From assembly GCA_002714185.1 (NCBI GenBank), contig PAWM01000011.1:27964-91963 (forward strand): a DNA stretch of 64,000 bases, written 5' to 3'. Origin of the DNA: Flavobacteriales bacterium (GTDB lineage Bacteria > Bacteroidota > Bacteroidia > Flavobacteriales > TMED113). Shown one piece after another: positions 29,021 through 39,380 of the stretch; position 1 is the first letter of the stretch, and each line of letters opens with the position of its first letter. The notes beneath the pieces are model-generated. The model did not search any database, was not told the DNA's origin, and saw only the letters and a program-made list of their open reading frames with translations. The position numbers were made by a program, and so were the translations under genes.

Positions 29021-30228
29021 TTTTTTTGATTTAAATATATTTGACTGATGCTTTCACCAATGGACAAACATGCTGTAGCTGCAGGAGATGGTGCATTTAA
29101 AACATGAATATTCTTATTAACTTGCACAATTTTAAAGTCATCAATTACATCTCCATTGCTACCTAAAGCCATAGCTCGTACTCCAGAACGTCCTTCAACT
29201 ATATCATCAATAGCTAATGAAGGAATTAATTTTTTTAAATTATGTAAAAAAACTCTCTTTGAAGATGCTTTTACGATTTCATTTAATCCAAATCTCCAAT
29301 GCTTAGCAAAAAGTTTCCAAGTACCTAAATAATTAAGAGCATCAAGGGTATCTTTAAAATTAAAATCTCCTTTTTTATATCCTTCTCTTTTAAATGTAAA
29401 CACTGCATTTGGACCACATTCAATTTCATTGCATGTCATTCTAGTAAAATGCACACCAAGAAAAGGGAACTCAGGGTTAGGTACAGGGTAAATTAAATTA
29501 TTTACTTTATGACTTGCTTGATCCGTTAGAGTATAATAATCTCCGCGAAATCCAACAATTTTTAAATCTAATTTTAAACCATCCTTCTTAGCTAAACGAT
29601 CAGAAAATAATCCAGCACAAAAAATAATATTTTCACAATAAAATTTTTGTTTATTTGTAACAACTACAGAATGTTTTTCATTTCTGTAAAAATCAGACAC
29701 TTCTGAATTAGTTATCACACCACTTTTACTATTTATCTTTTTAATTAAATCAACTAATTTATGAGCGACTTGCTTGTAATCAATAATACCTGTTTCTGGA
29801 ACAAATATAGCACCTAATCCAGAGACAAATGGCTCTCGTTCTTTCATTTCACTTGGATTAAGGATTTCAAGTTTTTTTAATCCATTCTTAATACCACGGT
29901 TTAATAACTTAGGCAAAAAAGATAATTCTTTTTGATTTGTAGCTACAACAAGTTTACCACAAACATCATGTTTTATTTTATGCTTAATAGCAAAATCCAC
30001 TAATTCACGGCGACCTTTAACACAATTATCTGCTTTCAAAGAACCCGGATTATAATATAAACCTGAATGTAGAACACCTGAATTTCTCCCACTTTGATGT
30101 AATGAGACTGAAGTCTCTTTTTCAAGAATTAAGATTCTTTTATTGGGCATTTTTTGCTGAATTTTGAAAGCTGTAGAAAGACCTACTAAGCCCGCACCAA
30201 CAACAATAATATCAAATTTACGATCCAT
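29017..30228 (-). CDS. lhgO: L-2-hydroxyglutarate oxidase
   Basis: 403 residues. It is an FAD enzyme that returns L-2-hydroxyglutarate to 2-oxoglutarate. The FAD-binding dinucleotide fold VVGAGLVGLSTAFKI and the substrate-region SGRNSGVLHSGLYYNPGSLKA are characteristic of LhgO rather than glycerol-3-phosphate oxidases, as is EGRSGVRAMALG near the C-terminus. It is the last gene in the minus-strand run containing aconitase, fitting a metabolite-repair role beside the TCA cycle. Confidence 0.92.
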   Translation of the reverse strand: MDRKFDIIVVGAGLVGLSTAFKIQQKMPNKRILILEKETSVSLHQSGRNSGVLHSGLYYNPGSLKADNCVKGRRELVDFAIKHKIKHDVCGKLVVATNQKELSFLPKLLNRGIKNGLKKLEILNPSEMKEREPFVSGLGAIFVPETGIIDYKQVAHKLVDLIKKINSKSGVITNSEVSDFYRNEKHSVVVTNKQKFYCENIIFCAGLFSDRLAKKDGLKLDLKIVGFRGDYYTLTDQASHKVNNLIYPVPNPEFPFLGVHFTRMTCNEIECGPNAVFTFKREGYKKGDFNFKDTLDALNYLGTWKLFAKHWRFGLNEIVKASSKRVFLHNLKKLIPSLAIDDIVEGRSGVRAMALGSNGDVIDDFKIVQVNKNIHVLNAPSPAATACLSIGESISQIYLNQKN

Positions 30229-30235
30229 ATAGAAT

Positions 30236-31555
30236 TTAAATTACAGATTTTAAAGATCTAAAAAAGATTATACCTAATAAGAAAAATATAATCACAATCA
30301 TAAGTCCTGCTTGTTGAGTACCAAATGATGCAGTTAAAATACCGAATAACAAAGGACCAATGAAAGAGGTTGCTTTACCTGAAAAAGCATAAAATCCAAA
30401 AAACTCATTTTTTTTAGATTCTGGAGTAAGTCTTGCCATTAAAGACCGACTTCCTGATTGATTTGGCCCTTGCATTAATCCAATTAAAGTTCCTGCAATC
30501 CAGAACAATACTTTTGGATTAATTACTGATGTCAACTTTGGTGGTAAACAAATTAATTTATTACAATCAAAAAAAGGAGCTAAAAATGCTAGTAATACTG
30601 AAAAAAATAAAACCCATAATGTCATATTTAACATTTTATAGACACCAATTCTATCCTCTAGATATCCAAATAAAAAAGAACCTATACAAGCAGAAATATT
30701 TAACACTATTCCTAGTATAAGTACCTCAAAAAAACTAAAACCTATATGACCTGCATATACTCCACCAAATGCGAAAATTGTAACTAAGGCATCATTATAA
30801 AATAATCTAGCAATTAAAAATTTTAAAATTAATTTATGAGAAGTAATATTTTTAAAAGTAGACATAATAGATGTAAAAGAATTATAAATATGTTTTCTTA
30901 AATTTTTCTTTGGCTTTTGGTCACTTAAATAAAGAAAAGTAGGTAAACTAAAAACAGCAAACCAGAATGCGACTAATAAATTAATATATCTAACATTATC
31001 AGTATTATTTGAAACATCAAACAATAATAGTGATAGTGCTAAAGATAGTAGTCCTCCAACAAAACCTAAACCCCAAGCAAAACCAGAAATTTTTCCAATA
31101 TTATTATTATTAGACAATTCTGACAGGTAAGAATTACAAAACACTGTACCAAACTCAAAACCAATATTAGCAATTGTAAAAACTATCAATGCTAAAATAG
31201 AAACAGATATTTCTATATTAAGAATTTTAAAATGCTGTTCTGGTTGAAAAAAATATAAGATTATGGTAGCAATAATACATACATAAGTAGATAGAATTAA
31301 TATTCTTTTTCTATACCCACCCGAATCAGCTAATGCTCCTAAAAAGGGTGAAAAAAATGAAACAACAATAGCTGTAATTGCGACACCTAAAGACCATAAA
31401 GATGTGCCAATAATTTCATTTTCTGATAATACTTCAACAAAATATTTTCCAAAAATAAAAGTTAAAATTAAAGTAGTAAATGGTTGATTTGCAAAATCAT
31501 ACATTGACCAAGCCCATATTGCTTTCTTGTTGTTTATATCATTTTCCATTACCAT
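30236..31555 (-). CDS. UMF1/Atg22-type major facilitator transporter
   Basis: 439 residues with about twelve membrane spans. The start AIWAWSMYDFANQPFTTLI is the hallmark of the UMF1 branch (Atg22-like), and SPFLGALADSGGYRKRIL is the MFS loop 2-3 motif. Bacterial substrates are not known. The ATG at 31549 (second Met) is an alternative start. It overlaps the glucosaminidase gene by 7 bp and is followed by lhgO after 7 bp. Confidence 0.88.
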   Translation of the reverse strand: MVMENDINNKKAIWAWSMYDFANQPFTTLILTFIFGKYFVEVLSENEIIGTSLWSLGVAITAIVVSFFSPFLGALADSGGYRKRILILSTYVCIIATIILYFFQPEQHFKILNIEISVSILALIVFTIANIGFEFGTVFCNSYLSELSNNNNIGKISGFAWGLGFVGGLLSLALSLLLFDVSNNTDNVRYINLLVAFWFAVFSLPTFLYLSDQKPKKNLRKHIYNSFTSIMSTFKNITSHKLILKFLIARLFYNDALVTIFAFGGVYAGHIGFSFFEVLILGIVLNISACIGSFLFGYLEDRIGVYKMLNMTLWVLFFSVLLAFLAPFFDCNKLICLPPKLTSVINPKVLFWIAGTLIGLMQGPNQSGSRSLMARLTPESKKNEFFGFYAFSGKATSFIGPLLFGILTASFGTQQAGLMIVIIFFLLGIIFFRSLKSVI

Positions 31556-32319
31556 TTAATCTTAAGGGTGTCATATTGTGTTAAATTATTAAAACTAATT
31601 ATAGAGCTAATATCTTTAACATATAATTCTCTTCGTTCAGAATATTTCGACAAATACTGAAGCATTTCTATTACATTTTTAGATTTCATTCTTGTTTCTC
31701 GGTATTTAGCATAACTATCTACTCTACCTAAAGTTCGTAAGTAATCTGAAATTGAACTTAAAACATCGGGATACTTCTTAACATACACTGGTGAATCATC
31801 TAATGTATTATTAGCCTGTATACGATTATCTTTTATGTTAAAAGAATGTATACCATACAAATTGAAACCTTCTAAAAAAAATCTAGAAGTGCCCCAGCCG
31901 GATTCAATAGCAGCTTGTGCAAGCATCACTGATGTTGGATTTTCAAATAAACATAACAATAAATTATTTGGATCTATACAATCACAATAATCATACAGCA
32001 ATTGAATATCTTTATCTTCTTCTATAATGTTCATATTATTTAACACATGGCTATATATATCTTTCAATTTGTCTTTTTCAATTAAAATAGAAGGTAAAAT
32101 CATACTGATAAATTTATTTTTTTTATCAGATGGGGTAAGACCGGATAAATCAGGAATCTTAGTATAAACAAAAGGTCTTATATTATGTAAATCTAAATCA
32201 ACTATATCCTCAGATGTATTTGCATCAATATAAATAATATTTTTTTTTATATTAAAAAAATTTTGAGATAACGATGCAAGAGGAAGTAAGATTAAAAAAA
32301 ATACATACTTAAGATACAT
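31549..32319 (-). CDS. Bax-like glucosaminidase
   Basis: 256 residues. A signal peptide ([16 protein letters not shown]) is followed by a glucosaminidase domain: [27 protein letters not shown] carries the catalytic Glu of the GH73-like fold, and [20 protein letters not shown] is the second conserved block. The family cleaves beta-1,4 bonds in peptidoglycan. The N-terminal 90 residues ([18 protein letters not shown]) match Bax-like proteins. Its start overlaps the aconitase end by 11 bp, so it is translated from the same transcript. Confidence 0.87.
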   Translation of the reverse strand: MYLKYVFFLILLPLASLSQNFFNIKKNIIYIDANTSEDIVDLDLHNIRPFVYTKIPDLSGLTPSDKKNKFISMILPSILIEKDKLKDIYSHVLNNMNIIEEDKDIQLLYDYCDCIDPNNLLLCLFENPTSVMLAQAAIESGWGTSRFFLEGFNLYGIHSFNIKDNRIQANNTLDDSPVYVKKYPDVLSSISDYLRTLGRVDSYAKYRETRMKSKNVIEMLQYLSKYSERRELYVKDISSIISFNNLTQYDTLKIKW

Positions 32320-34570
32320 TCCGTTTGATTTTATTTAATGCAGAACCCTCTTTAAACCAATCAATTTGATTTTTATTATATGTATGCTGTGCAATAATTT
32401 CAACACTTGAACCATCAACATGGATAACCTTAATTGTAATATTTTTATTCTCTGAAAATCTATCAATATCCGGAAAATTAAAAATATCATCTTCCATAAT
32501 AAGATCATAATCTTTTTCATTTAAAAATGTAAGAGCTAAAACACCTTGCTTTTTCAAATTTGTTTCATGAATTCGGGCAAATGACTTTACTAAAACTACT
32601 TTAACACCAAGAAATCTTGGCTCCATTGCAGCATGTTCTCTAGAAGATCCTTCTCCATAATTATGGTCTCCTATCACTATAGATTCATAGCCTTTACTTT
32701 TATACATCTTAGCAATTTTAGGCACCTCATCATATTCACCCGTCAAATGGTTTTTTACACAATTTACTTTATTATTAAATGCATTTACAGCACCAATTAA
32801 ACAATTATTAGAAATATTTTCTAAATGACCTCTGAATCTTAACCAAGGTCCTGCCATAGAAATATGATCAGTAGTGCATTTACCTTTAGTTTTTATAAGT
32901 AATTTAACATTATTAATAACATAACCATCCCATGGCTTAAAAGGTGTCAAAACCTGTAACCTCTCCGAAGAAGGATTAATTAAGACTTCAACACGAGAAC
33001 CATCTAAAGCAGGAGACTGATAACCATTATCTTCTACAGAAAAACCATTTTTAGGCAATTCTAATCCACTAGGCTCAGCTAACATCACTGATTCACCATT
33101 TTTATTAATTAAAGAATCTGTAATAGGATTAAAATCTAATCGACCAGAAATAGCAACTGCAACTACCATTTCCGGGGAGGCAACAAATGCATGAGTATTT
33201 GGATTACCATCAGCACGTTTTGAAAAATTACGATTAAAGGAATGAATAATGGAATTTTTTTCATTTTTATCTGCTCCGGCTCTAGCCCACTGACCGATAC
33301 ATGGTCCACATGCATTTGTAAAAATTTTAGTTGATTTAAATTGAGTAAAAATATCCATCAAGCCATCTCGTTCAGCAGTATACCTAACCTGCTCTGAACC
33401 AGGATTAATCCCTAATGTAGATATTGGCTCGACTGATTTATCTAAGGCATCCTTCACAATTGAGGAGGCTCGCGTTAAATCTTCATAAGAAGAATTAGTA
33501 CATGAGCCAACTAATGCCCAATCAATATCTAATGGCCAATTATTTTTTTTACTTTTAATTTTCATTTCTGAAATAGTAGTTGCTAAATCTGGGGTAAAAG
33601 GACCATTTATATGAGGTTCTAAAGTAGATAAATCTATTTCTATCACTTGATCAAAATAGTCATCTGGATTCTCATATACTTCTTTATCGCCTGTTAAATT
33701 ATGTTTAACTGCATCAGCTAAATCAGCAATTTCTGATCTTCCTGTAGATTTCAAATACCTATTCATACTCTCATCGTAACCAAAAGTTGAGGTTGTTGCC
33801 CCAATTTCAGCTCCCATGTTACAAATCGTTCCTTTTCCAGTACATGAAATCGACCTTGCACCTTCACCAAAATATTCTACAACACATCCAGTACCACCTT
33901 TAACAGTTAAAATACCAGCTAATTTTAAAATAACATCTTTAGGAGAGGTCCATCCATTTAATTTCCCTTTTAAATTAACACCAATTAATTTAGGGAACTT
34001 CAATTCCCAGGGCATACCAACCATGACATCAACCGCATCTGCTCCGCCGACCCCAATAGCAATCATACCTAATCCTCCAGCATTTACAGTATGTGAATCT
34101 GTTCCAATCATCATACCACCCGGAAAAGCATAATTTTCTAAAACAACTTGATGAATAATACCAGCTCCTGGTTTCCAAAATCCTATTCCATACTTATTAG
34201 ACACCGAAGATAGAAAATCAAATACCTCACTTGAACTTTTAAGAGCAAAATCTAAATCTTCTTTAGCTCCTAATTTGGCCTGAATTAAATGATCACAATG
34301 AACAGTGGTAGGAACTGCAACTTCCTTTTTCCCAGCTTGCATAAATTGCAATAATGCCATTTGAGCAGTAGCATCCTGCATAGCAATTCTATCCTGAAGA
34401 AAGTCAACATAAGATTCCCCCCTCTTAAATTCTTCACCTGGGAATTGATTTAAATGTGAATAAAGAATTTTTTCCGTTAGTGTCAAGGGCTTTTTAACTA
34501 AAGATCTAATATGATGAATTTTATCATCAAGATTTGAATAAAATGATTCAATCATTTTAAAATTAAACAT
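32309..34570 (-). CDS. acn: Aconitate hydratase
   Basis: 753 residues, the length of the mitochondrial-type aconitase common in Bacteroidota. It isomerises citrate to isocitrate. Cluster cysteines are in [11 protein letters not shown] and [10 protein letters not shown]; other blocks are [33 protein letters not shown] and [17 protein letters not shown] in the swivel domain. It follows rplI by 25 bp with no terminator, so it may be read from the S6 promoter. icd, the next TCA enzyme, is nearby at 37595 on the other strand. Confidence 0.97.
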   Translation of the reverse strand: MFNFKMIESFYSNLDDKIHHIRSLVKKPLTLTEKILYSHLNQFPGEEFKRGESYVDFLQDRIAMQDATAQMALLQFMQAGKKEVAVPTTVHCDHLIQAKLGAKEDLDFALKSSSEVFDFLSSVSNKYGIGFWKPGAGIIHQVVLENYAFPGGMMIGTDSHTVNAGGLGMIAIGVGGADAVDVMVGMPWELKFPKLIGVNLKGKLNGWTSPKDVILKLAGILTVKGGTGCVVEYFGEGARSISCTGKGTICNMGAEIGATTSTFGYDESMNRYLKSTGRSEIADLADAVKHNLTGDKEVYENPDDYFDQVIEIDLSTLEPHINGPFTPDLATTISEMKIKSKKNNWPLDIDWALVGSCTNSSYEDLTRASSIVKDALDKSVEPISTLGINPGSEQVRYTAERDGLMDIFTQFKSTKIFTNACGPCIGQWARAGADKNEKNSIIHSFNRNFSKRADGNPNTHAFVASPEMVVAVAISGRLDFNPITDSLINKNGESVMLAEPSGLELPKNGFSVEDNGYQSPALDGSRVEVLINPSSERLQVLTPFKPWDGYVINNVKLLIKTKGKCTTDHISMAGPWLRFRGHLENISNNCLIGAVNAFNNKVNCVKNHLTGEYDEVPKIAKMYKSKGYESIVIGDHNYGEGSSREHAAMEPRFLGVKVVLVKSFARIHETNLKKQGVLALTFLNEKDYDLIMEDDIFNFPDIDRFSENKNITIKVIHVDGSSVEIIAQHTYNKNQIDWFKEGSALNKIKRNVS

Positions 34571-34595
34571 ATCAATAATTTTATATAAATAAAAA

Positions 34596-35051
34596 CTATG
34601 CTTTTGACCCTACTACTTCAAAAGATAAATTTGCTTTTAAATCTCTATGCAATCTTATTGAAGCAGTAAAAGCACCTGCTGTTTTTATAATATTAATACC
34701 GTTAATAATAATATATTTTTTATCAACTTCTATATTTTGCTTCGCCAATTCACTAGCGATTGTTGCTGTATTTACAGAACCAAATAATTTGTTATCTTCT
34801 CCAACTTTAGATTTTATTGTAAGCTCAATAGATTCTATTTTTTTCTTTAATGATTCAAGTTCTAAAATTATTTTTTGATTTTTTTGTTCTTTTTGTTTTA
34901 AATTTTCAGAAAGAACTTTTTTCTCTGAAGAAGTAGCAAGCACTGCTAAACCATTTGGTATTAAATAATTTCTACCATAACCAGCTTTCACTTTAACTAT
35001 ATCATCAATGAAACCTAAATTTTCTACATCTTTTTTTAGTATAATTTCCAT
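34596..35051 (-). CDS. rplI: Ribosomal protein bL9
   Basis: 151 residues, full length. The N-terminal domain reads [32 protein letters not shown] in consecutive blocks, followed by the long central helix (charged, about 40-75) and the C-terminal domain with [11 protein letters not shown]. It is the third gene of rpsF-rpsR-rplI, 5 bp after rpsR. Confidence 0.98.
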   Translation of the reverse strand: MEIILKKDVENLGFIDDIVKVKAGYGRNYLIPNGLAVLATSSEKKVLSENLKQKEQKNQKIILELESLKKKIESIELTIKSKVGEDNKLFGSVNTATIASELAKQNIEVDKKYIIINGINIIKTAGAFTASIRLHRDLKANLSFEVVGSKA

Positions 35052-35056
35052 AAAAA

Positions 35057-35341
35057 TTATTTTAATAAATCTGAAACATATGGCAAGAGAGCTATTTGTC
35101 TAGCTCTTTTGACAGCTTGTGCAACCTTTCTTTGAAATTTAAGTGAATTACCCGTTATTCGTCTAGGCAACAATTTACCTTGCTCATTTAAAAAACGCAT
35201 TAAAAAATCTGGATCTTTATAATCCACATATTTTATTTTCATTTTTTTAAATCTACAGTATTTTTTTTGACTCTTTAGCTCTACCTTAGGTGGAGTCAAA
35301 AACCTTACTTCACTATTTGTTTTTTGGTCTATTTCAATCAT
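35057..35341 (-). CDS. rpsR: Ribosomal protein bS18
   Basis: 94 residues. The core [38 protein letters not shown] and the final [14 protein letters not shown] are diagnostic. Its N-terminal extension of about 20 residues is usual in flavobacteria. The ATG overlaps the rpsF stop (ATGA), consistent with coupled synthesis of the S6:S18 pair. Confidence 0.98.
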   Translation of the reverse strand: MIEIDQKTNSEVRFLTPPKVELKSQKKYCRFKKMKIKYVDYKDPDFLMRFLNEQGKLLPRRITGNSLKFQRKVAQAVKRARQIALLPYVSDLLK

Positions 35342-35679
35342 TTGCTTGTTGTTTGTATTTTATTTCTTCTTTTTTCTGCATACTCAAGAGCATGTTTATC
35401 TAATTTAACGGTTAAAAATCGCATAATCCTCTCATCTCTAGTTAACTCAACCTCTAAATCAGCTACTACATTTGTAGGTGCATTATATTCAAACAATAAA
35501 TAGAAGCCTGTTTTTTTATTTTGAATAGGATATTTCATCTTCTTAAGACCCCACAATTCTTCTGATTGTAATTCAGCTTTATTTGAAGATAATAATGCTT
35601 TAAATTTTTCTATTGATTCTTTTACTTGCTCCTCAGAAAGAACAGGATTCAATATCATTACTGTTTCATAATTATTCAT
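35338..35679 (-). CDS. rpsF: Ribosomal protein bS6
   Basis: 113 residues from the ATG of [17 protein letters not shown]; a TTG three codons upstream is open but the family starts at this Met. Blocks [21 protein letters not shown] and the [17 protein letters not shown] helix are typical. It is first in rpsF-rpsR-rplI and has the best promoter in the window 39 bp upstream. I looked for the CCG-containing S6:S18 leader motif and did not find it. Confidence 0.97.
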   Translation of the reverse strand: MNNYETVMILNPVLSEEQVKESIEKFKALLSSNKAELQSEELWGLKKMKYPIQNKKTGFYLLFEYNAPTNVVADLEVELTRDERIMRFLTVKLDKHALEYAEKRRNKIQTTSK

Positions 35680-35717
35680 AACATCCAATTAGTTAATTAC
35701 ATTTTTAAAATGGAACG

Positions 35718-35748
35718 CAAATTTAATCAATACTATTAAATAAACAAA
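35718..35748 (-). promoter_or_regulatory. Promoter of the rpsF-rpsR-rplI operon
   Basis: On the minus strand TTTG (35748-35745), a 19-bp spacer and TAAATTTG (35725-35718) match the Bacteroidota consensus fully in both elements and spacing. The predicted transcript start is near 35712, giving a leader of about 33 nt before rpsF. Confidence 0.75.
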
Positions 35749-35844
35749 GTTAATTACTAAATGATGAAAATATATTTTTTTTCACTAATTTGTGAAAAAG
35801 ATTTATTTTAATTTAGTTTCTAGTAGATTTAACACAAAAATACA

Positions 35845-37590
35845 ATGAATGAGTATTTAGTTTCTGCCCGTAAATACAGACCAGTTAACTTAATAGATGT
35901 TGTTGGACAAAACCACATTACAACAACACTAAAAAATGCTATAGACAACAATCAAATTGCTCATGCATATCTTTTTTGCGGCCCTAGAGGAGTTGGAAAA
36001 ACAACATGTGCAAGAATTTTTGCTACACTTGTAAATAATAATAACCATTCCGAATATAATATTTTTGAATTAGATGGTGCATCCAACAATAGTGTGGATG
36101 ATATAAGAAACTTAATTGACCAAGTCAAAATACCTCCGCAGATTGGAAAATATAAAGTCTATATTATAGATGAAGTACACATGTTATCTAAATCTGCATT
36201 TAATGCTTTTCTAAAAACACTTGAAGAACCACCTAAGCATAGTATATTTATTTTAGCAACAACAGAAAAAGAAAAAATTATTCCCACCATCTTATCAAGA
36301 TGTCAAATATTTGATTTTCATAGAATCAATAATAGTGAAATGATTACACACTTAAATAAAATTTTAACAAAAGAAAATATAACAGCAGAAGAAAATAGTT
36401 TAAAATTAATTGCTGAAAAAGCAGATGGCTCATTAAGAGATGCACTATCTATTTTTGACAGGGTTTATACATTTTGCAATTCAACTTGGGAACATCAAGA
36501 AGTAGCAAAAATACTCCTGAGTCTTGACACATCATTTTCCATTCAATTAGTTGACTTAATAATTAAAAAAGACATTGCAAATTGTTTATTATTAGTAAAT
36601 GATATTATTAATAAAGGTTTTGCTGGAAAAGAAATTATTAAAGTTCTAATTACTCACTTTCGAAACTTAATAATAGCAAAAAACAATAAAACCATTACAC
36701 TTATTCAAGAAAAAAAGGAATTAATTAGTAAAATTGAAACACAAGCTAAAGATTTTACTACAGAACATATCTTACTTGCATTATCTTGCTTAAATGAATG
36801 TGATAGAAATTATGAAAAATCAATACATCAACAATTCCTTGTGGAATTGTGCATAATGAAATTATGCTCTATGCAAGAATTTGATGTTAAAAAAAAAATA
36901 TTAATTCATCCAATTGAAAAATTCAAATCTAAAAACAAACATTCTAATTTAATTTCTCAACAAATAGAAGAAAGAAATCAACCTCAAGAAAACTTAGAAT
37001 CCGATAATATCCATGCAAAAAAAGAAATAAATATAGATTCTACCAACAATATAGAATCAAACAAAATTAATCCACAACTAGAAGAAAAAAATCAACCTGA
37101 AGAAAACTTAGAATCCAATAACATCAATGAAAAAAAAGAAATAAATATAGATTCTAAATTAATTAGCATTACAGAGGAGCTTGCTTCAATGCAAAAAAAT
37201 ACAAAAACAAATTCAGGAGAGAAAAAAAATAAAGAATGGGAAGAAAAAAAATTAATTCTATATTGGAAGGAATTTTCTCTTCAATTAAAATTACAAGAAA
37301 AAACTAATCTCCATAATATCTTTGAAAGATATGTCCCAACAAAAAACAATAATGAATTAAACTTAGAAGTTGTAAGTTTATCGGAAAAATCAGAAATTGA
37401 TGAAATGAAATCTGATTTATTGACATTTTTAAAAGATAAATTAGAAAACGATTTCATTTCATTAGTTATCAAAATAAGCGACGAAAAAAAGAATATGCTT
37501 TTTACAAAAAAAGGAAAATATGAATATGTGCTTAAAAAGAATGAGCAGATTAAATTACTACAAGAAAAACTGAATTTAAATATAATATAA
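35845..37590 (+). CDS. dnaX: DNA polymerase III subunits gamma and tau
   Basis: 581 residues. DnaX is the clamp-loader motor. Walker A GPRGVGKT is at 46-53; Walker B IIDEVHM, sensor 1 LATTEKEKI and the Arg finger in SRCQIF follow. The four-Cys zinc module that most DnaX proteins carry after Walker A is missing: [12 protein letters not shown] runs straight into [16 protein letters not shown]. The C-terminal part (about 365-480) is a low-complexity linker with a duplicated 25-residue unit (36967-37041 and 37081-37155), then a conserved tau-like tail. No programmed frameshift slippery site was identified. Confidence 0.95.
   Translation: MNEYLVSARKYRPVNLIDVVGQNHITTTLKNAIDNNQIAHAYLFCGPRGVGKTTCARIFATLVNNNNHSEYNIFELDGASNNSVDDIRNLIDQVKIPPQIGKYKVYIIDEVHMLSKSAFNAFLKTLEEPPKHSIFILATTEKEKIIPTILSRCQIFDFHRINNSEMITHLNKILTKENITAEENSLKLIAEKADGSLRDALSIFDRVYTFCNSTWEHQEVAKILLSLDTSFSIQLVDLIIKKDIANCLLLVNDIINKGFAGKEIIKVLITHFRNLIIAKNNKTITLIQEKKELISKIETQAKDFTTEHILLALSCLNECDRNYEKSIHQQFLVELCIMKLCSMQEFDVKKKILIHPIEKFKSKNKHSNLISQQIEERNQPQENLESDNIHAKKEINIDSTNNIESNKINPQLEEKNQPEENLESNNINEKKEINIDSKLISITEELASMQKNTKTNSGEKKNKEWEEKKLILYWKEFSLQLKLQEKTNLHNIFERYVPTKNNNELNLEVVSLSEKSEIDEMKSDLLTFLKDKLENDFISLVIKISDEKKNMLFTKKGKYEYVLKKNEQIKLLQEKLNLNII
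36967..37155 (+). repeat. Duplicated 75-bp unit in the dnaX linker
   Basis: Units at 36967-37041 and 37081-37155 encode two similar 25-residue blocks, each running from EE(R/K)NQP through ENLES to KKEINIDS, separated by 13 residues. The high DNA identity points to a recent in-frame duplication in a disordered linker. Confidence 0.9.
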
Positions 37591-37594
37591 AACT

Positions 37595-38827
37595 ATGCAA
37601 AAAATTAATGTTAGCAACCCAATAGTAGAATTAGATGGTGATGAAATGACAAGAATAATTTGGAATTTTATTAAAGAAAAATTAATTTTTCCATACCTAA
37701 ATTTAGACATAAAATATTATGACTTAGGGATTGAAAGCCGGGATAAAACAAACGATCAAATAACTATTGATGCTGCCGAAGCAATTAAAAAATTCCATGT
37801 TGGCATTAAGTGTGCTACTATAACTCCTGATGAAGAGAGAGTTGTAGAATTTAATCTTAAAAAAATGTGGAGATCTCCTAATGGCACAATACGTAATATT
37901 GTAGGTGGAACCGTTTTTAGAGAACCAATCATCTGTAATAATGTACCTAGACTGGTACCTAATTGGACACAACCAATTTGTATTGGTAGACATGCATTTG
38001 GAGATCAATATAAAGCAACCGATGTTGTAATCAAAGGTAAAGGGAAATTAAAAATGATATTTGAATCTGATAATGGAGACACTAACACATGGGACATATA
38101 TGATTATAACGAAAATGGTGGGGTTGCAATGAGTATGTATAATACTGATGACTCTATCTATGGTTTCGCAAGATCATGTTTTAATAAAGCATTAGATAAG
38201 AAATGGCCATTATATTTATCTACAAAAAATACCATACTGAAAGCATATGATGGCCGATTTAAAGACATATTTGAAGAAGTTTATTTAAATGAATTTAAAG
38301 AAAAATTTGATGCAAATCATCTTGTTTATGAACATCGATTGATTGATGATATGGTTGCCTCCGCTCTAAAATGGAATGGTGGCTTTGTTTGGGCTTGCAA
38401 AAATTATGATGGCGATGTTCAATCTGATACTGTTGCTCAAGGATTTGGATCACTAGGCTTAATGACATCAGTATTATTAACTCCTGACGGAAATATTATG
38501 GAATCTGAGGCAGCACATGGTACTGTTACAAGACATTTTAGAATGCACCAACAAGGAAAACAAACCTCTACCAATCCTATTGCATCAATTTTTGCATGGA
38601 CTAGAGGTCTAGCATTTAGAGGAAAAAAAGACAATAACAACAAACTGATAGAATTTTGTAAATCTTTGGAAGAGGTCTGCATTAACACAATTGAAAGTGG
38701 CATCATGACAAAAGATCTAGCATTATGTATCTATGGACAAAAATTAAATAGCTCACATTATGTAAATACTCAAACATTTTTAAATACTCTAGATAGAAAC
38801 CTACAAATTAAAATGGGCCATAAATAA
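37595..38827 (+). CDS. icd: NADP-dependent isocitrate dehydrogenase, eukaryote-like dimeric type
   Basis: 410 residues. It oxidises isocitrate to 2-oxoglutarate. The sequence follows the eukaryotic homodimeric NADP enzyme rather than the Escherichia coli or monomeric type: [13 protein letters not shown] at the start, [28 protein letters not shown] (substrate Ser/Asn/Arg), [12 protein letters not shown], and [18 protein letters not shown] with [16 protein letters not shown]. It lies 4 bp after dnaX and its stop TAA shares a base with the ATG of the next gene. Confidence 0.96.
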   Translation: MQKINVSNPIVELDGDEMTRIIWNFIKEKLIFPYLNLDIKYYDLGIESRDKTNDQITIDAAEAIKKFHVGIKCATITPDEERVVEFNLKKMWRSPNGTIRNIVGGTVFREPIICNNVPRLVPNWTQPICIGRHAFGDQYKATDVVIKGKGKLKMIFESDNGDTNTWDIYDYNENGGVAMSMYNTDDSIYGFARSCFNKALDKKWPLYLSTKNTILKAYDGRFKDIFEEVYLNEFKEKFDANHLVYEHRLIDDMVASALKWNGGFVWACKNYDGDVQSDTVAQGFGSLGLMTSVLLTPDGNIMESEAAHGTVTRHFRMHQQGKQTSTNPIASIFAWTRGLAFRGKKDNNNKLIEFCKSLEEVCINTIESGIMTKDLALCIYGQKLNSSHYVNTQTFLNTLDRNLQIKMGHK

Positions 38828-39357
38828 TGAATAAATTATTAATAATATTTTTTATTCCATTTATAATAATCTCACAAAACAATAGAGGGTATATTGTTTC
38901 AGTAGAAGATGAAGCTCCACATTTTAATATTAATCTAGATGGTGAAGAATTTTTTGATTTAAGCAACGAAACGGGCAAAGTAATTATGCTTCAATTTACT
39001 GCAAGCTGGTGCAGTGTTTGTATTAAAGAAATGCCATATATTGAAGAAGAAATATGGCAAAAACATAAAAATAACGAAGAATTTATTCTTATTGGCTTAG
39101 CAAAAGACACTGAAAAAAGAAACCAAAGAGATAAAGAAATTGAATTACTAATTAAACAAACGGGTGTAACATATCCAATAATTTCAGACTACAATTCTAA
39201 AATATTCAATTTATTTGCTGATGAAAAAGCGGGTGTTACTCGAAATATTATTATCGATCAAAATGGGAAAATTGCTTTTCTTACAAGACTGTTTGAAAAA
39301 GAAGAATTTAATGATATGAAAAACATCATTAATAAATTACTTGAAAAGAAATACTAA
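38827..39357 (+). CDS. TlpA-like thioredoxin-fold protein, secreted
   Basis: 176 residues. A signal peptide (about 1-16, LLIIFFIPFIIISQ) is followed by a TlpA/ResA thioredoxin domain with the redox motif FTASWCSVC (Cys62 and Cys65) and the cis-Pro region ITDQNGKIAFL-like IIIDQNGKIAFL. Periplasmic disulphide reduction or cytochrome maturation is typical for the group, but the partner is unknown. Start overlaps icd by one base (TAATG). Confidence 0.9.
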   Translation: MNKLLIIFFIPFIIISQNNRGYIVSVEDEAPHFNINLDGEEFFDLSNETGKVIMLQFTASWCSVCIKEMPYIEEEIWQKHKNNEEFILIGLAKDTEKRNQRDKEIELLIKQTGVTYPIISDYNSKIFNLFADEKAGVTRNIIIDQNGKIAFLTRLFEKEEFNDMKNIINKLLEKKY

Positions 39358-39362
39358 ATTTG
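39355..39362 (+). promoter_or_regulatory. Candidate -7 promoter element for the repeat lipoprotein gene
   Basis: TAAATTTG, an exact TAnnTTTG match that begins on the stop codon of the TlpA-like gene, 18 bp before the ATG at 39381. The nearest TTG is only 11 bp upstream, so the -33 half is not supported. Confidence 0.4.
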
Positions 39363-39380
39363 TAGAAAACTTGAAAAAAT

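Noticed and set aside
33816..34133. 105-codon open frame opposite acn
   Set aside because: It lies wholly within the aconitase gene on the other strand and resembles no known protein.
35777..35799. Inverted repeat TTTTTCAC/GTGAAAAA as a terminator
   Set aside because: It lies between divergent rpsF and dnaX, where no transcript should end; the GC content of the stem is too low. It may be a chance or a regulatory palindrome.
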